From positions 450,604-514,603 of the forward strand of contig CANMQI010000003.1 of NCBI GenBank assembly GCA_947499955.1: a DNA stretch of 64,000 nt. The letters are read 5' to 3'. Positions 57,759-64,000 of this stretch are shown here, piece after piece; position 1 is the stretch's first letter; every line of letters begins with the position of its first letter. The translations under genes and the position numbers were made by a program. Source of the DNA: an uncultured Granulosicoccus sp. (GTDB taxonomy: Bacteria > Pseudomonadota > Gammaproteobacteria > Granulosicoccales > Granulosicoccaceae). The notes beneath the pieces are model-generated. The model was not told where the DNA came from, did not search any database, and saw only the letters and a program-made list of their open reading frames with translations.

Positions 57759-58229
57759 ATGGTTATCAACGAACGCGTGCAGGGCATTCTGCTCTGCCTG
57801 TTTGCAGCGCTGATCATCTGGCAGGCCGGGGAACTATCCAGCGTCCCCGGCACCACCTATGGTCCGGGGCTGCTGCCCACCCTGGGTGGTGTCGCCCTGC
57901 TGTATCTCGGTGCTCACATCTTCTGGAAGGCGCACCGAGCGCAGTGCAAGCAGCCTTTGATTGACTGGCGTGCCTGGACCAACAAGGGCAGCCTGCGCAT
58001 TGCCGCCCTGTGGACATTCGCAGGGGTTGCGGCCGGCTTTTACCTGATGCCTGCCATCGGCTTCCTGCTGTACGGCGCTGTGTTCATGATGGGCCTGATG
58101 CTGATCATGGGTGGCAGGCTCCTGACTACCCTGGCTATCAGCACCGTCACGCTCGGTGCGGCCTACTACCTGTTCACCCAGGTGTTCTACGTGCCCCTGC
58201 CCAGGGGCTCACTACCACTTCCGTGGTGA
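57759..58229 (+). CDS. TTT transporter small membrane subunit (TctB-like)
   Basis: A 156-residue protein with four hydrophobic helices (GILLCLFAALIIWQAGEL, LLPTLGGVALLYLGAHIF, IAALWTFAGVAAGFYLMPAI, LLIMGGRLLTTLAISTVTLG). The start VINERVQGILLCLFAALIIW, the TYGPGLLPTLGG block and the position between tctC-like and tctA-like genes define it. Confidence 0.88.
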   Translation: MVINERVQGILLCLFAALIIWQAGELSSVPGTTYGPGLLPTLGGVALLYLGAHIFWKAHRAQCKQPLIDWRAWTNKGSLRIAALWTFAGVAAGFYLMPAIGFLLYGAVFMMGLMLIMGGRLLTTLAISTVTLGAAYYLFTQVFYVPLPRGSLPLPW

Positions 58230-58244
58230 ACCCGCGCTGATCCC

Positions 58245-59747
58245 ATGGACCTGAACACCTACCTTGCCGCCGCCAGCATCGTTCTGGACTGGCCTGTCCT
58301 CGCCGCGATTGTCGCGGGCGCCGTCTACGGCTTCATGGTCGGCGCCATTCCCGGCCTCACCGCCACCATGGCCACCGCCTTGCTGGTGCCCGTAACCTTC
58401 TTCCTCGCCCCGGTGCCCGCCATTGCACTGATCGTATCCACCACCGCCATGGCCATCACCGCTGGCGATATTCCGGGCACCTTGCTGCGTATTCCCGGCA
58501 CCCCCGCCTCCGCCGCCTACGTGGATGAATCCTACGCCCTGACCCTCAAAGGCAAGGCTGAAGTGGCGCTGAACATCAGCATCATGTTCTCGGCACTAGG
58601 CGGCATGTTCGGCGCGATATTCCTGCTCATTACAGGCCCTTTGCTCGCCAAGGTGGCGCTGAATTTTTCCAGCTTCGAATTCTTCTGGCTGGCCATGCTC
58701 GGGCTGATGACGTCCGCGCTGGTGAGTTCATCCGGCCCCGTCAAAGGCTATGTGTCTCTGATGCTGGGCATACTGGTTTCCACCGTGGGCCTCGATATTA
58801 CCAGCGGCCAGCCGCGCTTCACTTTTGGTGTGGTGGAACTCTATGGCGGCATCAGCTTCATTCCGGTAATGATCGGCATGTTTGCCTTTGCCGAGATTCT
58901 GCGCGGCTTTTCATCCACGGCTGCCTATCCGCCTGCACCAGAGACCTCGGCCTTTCGGCCCTTTCATGGCATGGGCGGCCTGCTACGCAAATACAAGTGG
59001 GGCTACTTGAGAGGCGCAAGCCTTGGCACCACCATTGGCGCCCTGCCGGGTGTCGGCGGTGATATCGCCGCCTGGATTGCCTATGGCATGAGCCGCCGAT
59101 TTTCAAAGACGCCAGAGAAGTTCGGCACCGGGCACGAAGAAGGGCTGGTGGAAGCCAGCTCTTCGAACAATGCCGGCCTCTCCAGCGCCTGGATACCGGC
59201 CATGGTCTTCGGCATTCCCGGCGATGCCATCACGGCCATTGCTGTTGGTGTGCTCTACATGAAGGGGCTGAACCCCGGGCCTCGGCTATTCACCGAGAAC
59301 CCGGCCATGCCCACGGCCATCATCTTCACCTTCTTCATCGCCAATCTGCTGCTGTTCCCCATTGGCTATCTCGCCATCAAGGGGGCACGACATGTCTTGT
59401 CCATCCGCCGTTGCTACATCGTGCCGGTAGTGCTGATCTTCTGCATTCTCGGCTCCTTTGCCATCAACAACACCCTGTTCGGTGTCGGCATCATGTTCGC
59501 CGCAGGCCTGGCTGGATACCTTCTGGAAGAGAACGGCTTCCCCATTGCACCGATCATTCTCGGCATTGTGCTGGGCCCGGTGCTGGAGAGAAATTTCATC
59601 ATGTCCATGCAGATTGCCGACGGGAAGCTCACCGGCTTCTTCGACCGTCCCATCGCCGCCTGCATTGGCACGGTCGTGATCATTCTGCTGCTGGTGCCCG
59701 TCGTGCGAACGCTGCGTCAACCCACGTCCTCACCCAACCCTATTTGA
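58245..59747 (+). CDS. TTT transporter large permease (TctA-like)
   Basis: Twelve-helix permease of 500 residues. Conserved TctA blocks: VGAIPGLTATMATALLVPVT, GDIPGTLLRIPGTPASAAYV, GTTIGALPGVGGDIAAWIAY, VEASSSNNAGLSSAWIPAMV, FGIPGDAITAIAVGVLYMKG. Follows tctB by 15 bp. Confidence 0.95.
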   Translation: MDLNTYLAAASIVLDWPVLAAIVAGAVYGFMVGAIPGLTATMATALLVPVTFFLAPVPAIALIVSTTAMAITAGDIPGTLLRIPGTPASAAYVDESYALTLKGKAEVALNISIMFSALGGMFGAIFLLITGPLLAKVALNFSSFEFFWLAMLGLMTSALVSSSGPVKGYVSLMLGILVSTVGLDITSGQPRFTFGVVELYGGISFIPVMIGMFAFAEILRGFSSTAAYPPAPETSAFRPFHGMGGLLRKYKWGYLRGASLGTTIGALPGVGGDIAAWIAYGMSRRFSKTPEKFGTGHEEGLVEASSSNNAGLSSAWIPAMVFGIPGDAITAIAVGVLYMKGLNPGPRLFTENPAMPTAIIFTFFIANLLLFPIGYLAIKGARHVLSIRRCYIVPVVLIFCILGSFAINNTLFGVGIMFAAGLAGYLLEENGFPIAPIILGIVLGPVLERNFIMSMQIADGKLTGFFDRPIAACIGTVVIILLLVPVVRTLRQPTSSPNPI

Positions 59748-59771
59748 ATCGAGACAACAGGAAGACAATCA

Positions 59772-60590
59772 ATGAGTAATGTATTCAGTGTAGAAGGCAA
59801 GACAGCCGTGGTCACCGGTGGACTGGGTCAGCTGGGCACACAGTTCAGCAAATCCCTGGCTGAGGCCGGTGCGCGAGTGGCCATCTACAGCCGCCGCCCC
59901 TTCTCACAGGAACAGATAGAGGAGAAATTCCCCGGGCTGGGCGACAGGATTCGTGTGTATGAAGCCAGCGTCACCGACAAGGAACAACTGCAGGCGGCTA
60001 CCGCGCAGCTGATGTCCGACTGGGGTGCGCCACAGATACTGGTGAACAATGCCGGTATCGATTCCAAACCCGATGGATCTGCCGAGCAGAATGCACCCTT
60101 CGAGGACTACCCACAGAAGTACTGGGACGAGATCATCGACACCAACCTCACCGGCGTCATGCTGACCAGCCAGGTGGTGGGTACCGAGATGGCCAAGGCG
60201 CAGGCAGGCTCCATCATCAACATCGGCTCCATCTATGGTCTGGTATCGCCCAACCAGGCACTGTATGCCTACCGCGAAGAGCGCGACGGTGTGCCGTTCA
60301 TCAAGGCGGTGTCGTATGCGGCGTCAAAGTCTGCCCTGATCAATCTGACTCGGTATCTGGCCACCTACTGGGCACCGAAGAAGGTGCGCACCAACCTCAT
60401 CTCTTTTGGTGGTGTGAAGACTGCCAGCTTCGACAAGGAATTCATTGATGCCTTCCTCGAACGCGTGCCCATGGCCAGACAGGCCGAGCTGGACGAATAC
60501 AATGGCGTTGTCCAGTTCCTGGCGTCGGATGCCTCCTCCTATATGACAGGCTCCAACGTCGTCGTCGATGGCGGCTTTACCGCCTGGTGA
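59772..60590 (+). CDS. Short-chain dehydrogenase/reductase
   Basis: NAD(P)-dependent SDR of 272 residues. Motifs: TGGLGQLGT (15-23; a variant of TGxxxGxG), NNAG (92-95), Ser153 in INIGSIYG, and SYAASK with Tyr182 and Lys186. The C-terminal MTGSNVVVDGGFTAW is typical of sugar- and hydroxyacid-type SDRs. Being co-transcribed with a carboxylate transporter and an aldolase, it probably oxidises a hydroxy acid. AGGAAGA precedes the ATG. Confidence 0.9.
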   Translation: MSNVFSVEGKTAVVTGGLGQLGTQFSKSLAEAGARVAIYSRRPFSQEQIEEKFPGLGDRIRVYEASVTDKEQLQAATAQLMSDWGAPQILVNNAGIDSKPDGSAEQNAPFEDYPQKYWDEIIDTNLTGVMLTSQVVGTEMAKAQAGSIINIGSIYGLVSPNQALYAYREERDGVPFIKAVSYAASKSALINLTRYLATYWAPKKVRTNLISFGGVKTASFDKEFIDAFLERVPMARQAELDEYNGVVQFLASDASSYMTGSNVVVDGGFTAW

Positions 60591-61342
60591 GAAAACCCGA
60601 AACAATCATGCAAACACGCCCCAAACTGCACATCACCCTGGCGGAAGATCTGGAGTCGCGCATTCTCTCCGGTGAAATCAACATCGGTGACCGACTGCCA
60701 GCCGAAGGTGAGATTGCCCGCGAGTACGGTATCAGCACACGCTCGGTCAGAGAAGGCATTCAGATTCTCGAGATCAAGGGCCTGGTGCAGCGCCGGCACG
60801 GAGAGCGGACCCTGGTGGTTCGCTCCGATGTGGAGAATTTCCTGGGGACCCTGTCCACTACCGTACGCCAGCACCTGTCGAGCGATCCAGATGCGTTCTT
60901 TCAGCTGATGGATGTGCGACGCATGATTGAAGTGGAAGCCGCCAGCACCCTGTGCGCGCTGGAAGAGCGGGACCTGCAGGGCATCGAGGATGCGCTGGCC
61001 CGAATGAACGACTGCGCGAAGAAGAAGAGCTTCGCCGACTTCACGACAGCCGATGCCGAATTCCACCGGGAACTGGTGAAGGCCACCGGCAATGACATTC
61101 TCTACCTGCTCTACAACAATCTGTACGGCCTGATTACAGAGGTCATCAAGGTATCCAGCCGGGTGCCCAAGAAGACTCTGACCGTGGCCTGCCGGGAACA
61201 CACCGAGATATTCGACGCCATCGTGAGCCGCGACAAGCTCGTCTCTCGGCGAACGATGAAAGCTCATATTGACAATAGCAGCGGCTACCTGCTGGCCGCC
61301 CTTCAGAAATCAGACACCACTGACAACACCGATGACGAATAA
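60587..61342 (+). CDS. GntR-family regulator, FadR subfamily
   Basis: Regulator of 251 residues: N-terminal winged HTH (about 15-80, with LPAEGEIAREYGISTRSVRE) and an all-alpha FCD domain with metal-binding positions (Asp in DVRRMIEVEA, His in EFHRELVKAT, His in ACREHTEIFDAIVSRD). Such regulators sense carboxylates. Start: GTG at 60587 overlapping the SDR stop, or ATG at 60608; undecided. Likely acts at the 19-bp inverted repeat before tctC. Confidence 0.9.
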   Translation: MRKPETIMQTRPKLHITLAEDLESRILSGEINIGDRLPAEGEIAREYGISTRSVREGIQILEIKGLVQRRHGERTLVVRSDVENFLGTLSTTVRQHLSSDPDAFFQLMDVRRMIEVEAASTLCALEERDLQGIEDALARMNDCAKKKSFADFTTADAEFHRELVKATGNDILYLLYNNLYGLITEVIKVSSRVPKKTLTVACREHTEIFDAIVSRDKLVSRRTMKAHIDNSSGYLLAALQKSDTTDNTDDE

Positions 61343-61997
61343 ATTCGATTACTCCGACACCGACTGGGACTCGATCAAGCGACTGCAGAAGTGGTATTCC
61401 GGAGACATCCACGACAGCATGGAATCCCTGGGCTTATGGGGCTATCTGGAAGGCATCTCGCTACAGGGACACCTTGAAGCCGGCGCCGTCATCTGCGGCC
61501 CCGCCGTCACGGTTCTGTTTGAATGCAGCGACCGCAAGGGCGAGCCACAGGATGTGTACCACAACGCCATTGATAACGCGCCCGAAGGGGGCGTGATAGT
61601 GGTGGACGCGTCTTGTGCGGATGGTGCTTGTAGTGGAGAGTTGATGTCCACGGGTGCCAAGGTGCGAGGGCTGCAGGCTACTGTAGTCAATAGCACTGTG
61701 CGAGATCTGGCTCAAGTGCGAAGCCTTGGCTATCCGCTGTTTGGTACACACCCTAGCCCGGTTGGTGTGACTGGGAAGAAAGAGCCGAAGTATTCTCAGG
61801 TGCCGCTTACATTAGGCAAGGTGACCGTCAACCCTGGGGATATTATCTTTGGTGACATCGATGGTGTGGTTGTTATCGCCAAGGAGCATCTCAAGGCTGT
61901 GGCTGATGCGGCTGACAGTCTCGGCGAGAATGAGCATCAGGCGCGCGAGCGGCTGTTGGCTGGTGAGAAGTTGCAGTCTGTCTGGCCTGTGGCTTAG
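61332..61997 (+). CDS. RraA-like / HMG-CHA aldolase family protein
   Basis: A 221-residue RraA-fold protein. Blocks: GDIHDSMESLGLW, AGAVICGPAVTVLFE, GGVIVVDASCADGACSGELM, STVRDLAQVRSLGYPLFGTH and GKVTVNPGDIIFGDIDGVVV. The Arg-Asp pair in TVRDLA matches the metal and substrate site of 4-hydroxy-4-methyl-2-oxoglutarate aldolases, so a lyase acting on a 2-oxo acid is plausible; RNase E regulation (RraA) is unlikely in this context. The ATG at 61332 overlaps the GntR gene end by 11 bases. Codon use becomes more T-rich in the last third. Confidence 0.85.
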   Translation: MTNKFDYSDTDWDSIKRLQKWYSGDIHDSMESLGLWGYLEGISLQGHLEAGAVICGPAVTVLFECSDRKGEPQDVYHNAIDNAPEGGVIVVDASCADGACSGELMSTGAKVRGLQATVVNSTVRDLAQVRSLGYPLFGTHPSPVGVTGKKEPKYSQVPLTLGKVTVNPGDIIFGDIDGVVVIAKEHLKAVADAADSLGENEHQARERLLAGEKLQSVWPVA

Positions 61998-62778
61998 CTG
62001 TTAACATCTGGCCTGGGTCAGGGATGACCGGGTTATGCACCTTTGATGTGCATTATATGGTAGAAATGTAGGTATACCTAAATGCGAGCTACCGGGTTTA
62101 CGTCATGATGACAGGTTGTTGTTTTGTTTATCGGGTTTTGCAGCGAGTGTTAATCACGGAGGCTGTGCTGCCCCTACAGTCCTGTAGAACATCCGGCTCC
62201 TGTAGGTACCCGCGTACGACGCCGCCATCTGGCTAAGCTCCGTGCTTTTCTCTCGTCGTAGAATCCTGTGAAGATATCAATGCAGGCTGACTTACGAATG
62301 CTTGATTCAGACTCATAGAGTTTTCGCTGCTGAGTATGCTGTCGCGTGGTTAAGAGATTCTGTGCAGATGAGTTCTTACGGGGTGCTTGAGAATGGTATG
62401 CCGCTACGTCGAGTTTTTGAAAGCATGCCTTCGACCTTTCTCTGTCAATCTACTTTTATGCATCCCAGTTAAACCTATGTCGGTAAATTTCACTCTTTTG
62501 ATTTTTTGATAACCGGGTGGGAATGTGCGATATTTAACATCACACGCTTAGAATGCTCCTTCCCATTGACGCTTCGAAGACTCTAGTTGATTCGGAATGT
62601 CCCAACTTCCGACTCAGGGTTACTCTGATACGTTCTACTCTGCATTTCAACTGATCTATGGAGTCACTGATAAAGCAATACGAATGATAGCGAGTAACGA
62701 GTGCATACCTGAATCAAAATAATACTAGGCATGTACCGATGGAAAGTTCTGAGGATGGAGAAGAAAAATATATGAAAG
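61998..62778. other. 781-bp AT-richer region without recognised genes
   Basis: I find no coding frame, tRNA or insertion sequence that I can support. Base composition shifts towards A+T, unlike the operons to the left, and stays so through the two genes that follow. This looks like the left flank of an acquired segment, though no direct repeats or integrase mark it. Confidence 0.55.
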
Positions 62779-63225
62779 ATGCGTATGTCGTCTGCTAGCA
62801 AATTAAAAAATATTCTTATTGAGTGCGGAGAAGAGCGAACGTCTGACTTCACGGGAGTAGGCGTCCTTCTGTACTCGTCAATTGAAGGATTGCCTATCAT
62901 TGGGATGAGAAGAGAAAATCCCGACTTTGGGTCGTTATCTGCGGGGAAGATACTGGCGAACATATCCGCGTCGAAAAGTAAGCATCACGATGGTTTCCAT
63001 TTGATATCACCAGATTGGCGAGTCACTCATTTCTCTCAATACTTCTCACCTCCTATTGTTCCATCTGTTTCCCTGCCTGATAGTGAGAGCTTTGGAGGCC
63101 GTTATGTCGCAGCATTATATGGGTCAGCACTAAAGGAAGTAGAATTGAGTGGAGTATTAAGCACTGATCTTGAGATATCGATCATGAAAGATGGAAAGTG
63201 CATTCTTACGGAGAGACCGTTTTGA
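62779..63225 (+). CDS. DisA_N-like (degenerate diadenylate cyclase fold) putative nucleotide sensor
   Basis: A 148-residue soluble protein. The order of blocks follows the DisA_N/DAC fold: GVGVLLYSSIEGLPIIGMRR (first strand pair), LSAGKILANISASKSKHHDG and FHLISPDWRVTHFSQYFSPP at the position of DAC LaKMDGAIIL...D..I.yAN..L.P, then GGRYVAALYGSALKEVELSG and LEISIMKDGK at the position of GTRHRTAERVA...IAVSQRRN. The catalytic DGA is DGF and RHR is replaced (GRYVA), so it is probably not a cyclase. Inactive DAC-like domains (DACN families) have been proposed as nucleotide sensors in bacterial conflict systems. The stop overlaps the TTG start of the next gene (TTGA). Start could also be ATG at 62785. 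Fold assignment is by eye. Confidence 0.6.
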   Translation: MRMSSASKLKNILIECGEERTSDFTGVGVLLYSSIEGLPIIGMRRENPDFGSLSAGKILANISASKSKHHDGFHLISPDWRVTHFSQYFSPPIVPSVSLPDSESFGGRYVAALYGSALKEVELSGVLSTDLEISIMKDGKCILTERPF

Positions 63226-63848
63226 TTGGATTGTTGCCGATTGGGAAAATTGCTTCAGCTATAGCCGTAGGATACGCGGCGCTGATGATCTATTTTTTGA
63301 GCGGCAGATCTCTAAACACGCTCGAGTCGATTTTATTTGTAGCAAAATGGTTCGGAATCTTAAGCCTGCTTTTAGCTGTGTTTTTTAGCGTCGGCTGGCG
63401 CATTCTTTGGAGACATGTTCATAAACTGAACGACTGGGTATTTCCGGACTTGGAAGGAACGTGGGATATGACGATTCACTTCACCAAATATGAAGATTCA
63501 GGCTCGAAGCGAGCACCGAGCCCAGGAACTAAGAATGCGACCGCGGAAATAAAACAGTCGATGTTGAAGTTGAGCATGGAGGTTGCCTCGGAAGACTCAG
63601 AATCAAAAACGATAGTGGCCAAGCCGAAGAAGGATCCGGAGTCTGGTCGACCAATCCTGTTCTACGCCTATGAAGTCGAACCACACGATAACGGAGTTGA
63701 TGATCCGACCCCTTACAAAGGTATGGCTCTACTTACATTGGGAATCGGGAGCAGTAGCAAGCTATCGGGAAACTATTTCACTGATAGGCGCACGAAAGGT
63801 AGATTCACTCTTGTCCGTCGTATTGAGAATGCATCAGCCAAGAAGTAA
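63222..63848 (+). CDS. Two-TM, beta-rich membrane protein resembling CBASS effector Cap15
   Basis: A 208-residue protein with two N-terminal membrane helices (IASAIAVGYAALMIYFLSG and FVAKWFGILSLLLAVFFSVG), a short basic linker (WRHVHKLNDWVF) and a C-terminal domain rich in short beta-strands: PDLEGTWDMTIHFTKYEDSG, SMLKLSMEVASEDSESKTIV, PILFYAYEVEP, GMALLTLGI, SKLSGNYFTDRRTKGRFTLV. The PDLEGTWD start and the order match the two-TM plus beta-barrel design (S-2TM-beta) of Cap15, which kills infected cells by disrupting the inner membrane on binding a cyclic nucleotide. TTG at 63222 has GGAGAG 6 bases upstream and overlaps the previous stop; a GTG at 63198 is the alternative. No CD-NTase is adjacent. 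Confidence 0.65.
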   Translation: MIGLLPIGKIASAIAVGYAALMIYFLSGRSLNTLESILFVAKWFGILSLLLAVFFSVGWRILWRHVHKLNDWVFPDLEGTWDMTIHFTKYEDSGSKRAPSPGTKNATAEIKQSMLKLSMEVASEDSESKTIVAKPKKDPESGRPILFYAYEVEPHDNGVDDPTPYKGMALLTLGIGSSSKLSGNYFTDRRTKGRFTLVRRIENASAKK

Positions 63849-64000
63849 CGGCGATTCAGATTACGGGACATAACATTACGATGAACCGAGCGTTTGCGCG
63901 CCGGACACAACCGTGAGTACCTCGTAAGCGCCCAAATACCGACGTCTTCCATTCCAGTTTCAGCGCGACCAGTATTGCCTCATCCACTCAATCTCGCGCG

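Noticed and set aside
61332..61997. Annotation as RraA, regulator of RNase E
   Set aside because: The operon is catabolic and the Arg-Asp pair of aldolase-type members is present, so an enzyme is more likely.
63849..64000. Possible integron attC site after the Cap15-like gene
   Set aside because: The sequence after the stop resembles an attC start only vaguely; the required paired core sites could not be found.

Overview
This window reads as a chromosomal segment of a Gram-negative, probably marine, heterotrophic gammaproteobacterium that can denitrify. TolC/HlyD/ABC export, periplasmic c-type cytochromes, two TRAP transporters, a tripartite tricarboxylate (TTT) transporter and cytochrome cd1 denitrification genes all point that way. 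The gene mix would suit a large-genome lineage such as Granulosicoccus, but that is a guess from gene content. Most of the DNA is fairly GC-rich with dense overlapping operons. The last 2 kb (about 62.0-64.0 kb) is clearly more AT-rich.

Layout. 1-11 kb: a cut-off chemoreceptor, a large MscS channel, a TolC-HlyD-ABC-permease-permease export operon of the YbhGFSR type, and a small membrane protein. 11-13 kb: an HNH nuclease-like protein of the DUF222/13E12 type with an in-frame VESTH repeat. 13-24 kb: one long leftward run, nirS, nirE, nirC, nirF, nirDL, nirG, nirH, nirJ, nirN, then an SDR and a YjdF-like protein. It encodes cytochrome cd1 nitrite reductase and what looks like the full heme d1 pathway. 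24-25 kb: a PI-PLC X-domain protein. 25.5-33 kb: the nitric oxide reductase locus (norC-norB-norQ-norD leftward, norE-norF rightward) and a cytochrome c5. FNR/DNR-type boxes lie before nirS and between norC and the cytochrome. 33.6-36.8 kb: a CheB-CheR-PAS-PAS protein that ends in a LuxR-type DNA-binding domain. 37-43 kb: a MocR regulator divergent from a class II HMG-CoA reductase and a TRAP transporter, probably mevalonate uptake and oxidation. 43-49.6 kb: a leftward tetR-livGFHMJ operon with an AhpD-like and an MBL-fold protein. 50-56.5 kb: NagA-like and NagB-like enzymes, a ROK regulator and a TRAP transporter for an amino-sugar-related compound. 56.6-62 kb: a TTT transporter with an SDR, a GntR/FadR regulator and an RraA-type aldolase.

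The most interesting item is at the right end (62.8-63.8 kb): a two-gene, translationally coupled module in AT-rich DNA. The first gene encodes a small protein that resembles a degenerate DisA_N (diadenylate cyclase) fold. The second encodes a two-TM, beta-rich protein resembling the CBASS effector Cap15. This looks like a compact nucleotide-sensing membrane defence system without an obvious cyclase. Also notable are a short remnant of a ligD 3'-phosphoesterase domain (about 37.0 kb), a 19-bp perfect inverted repeat upstream of the TTT operon, and nested palindromes near 33.36 kb.
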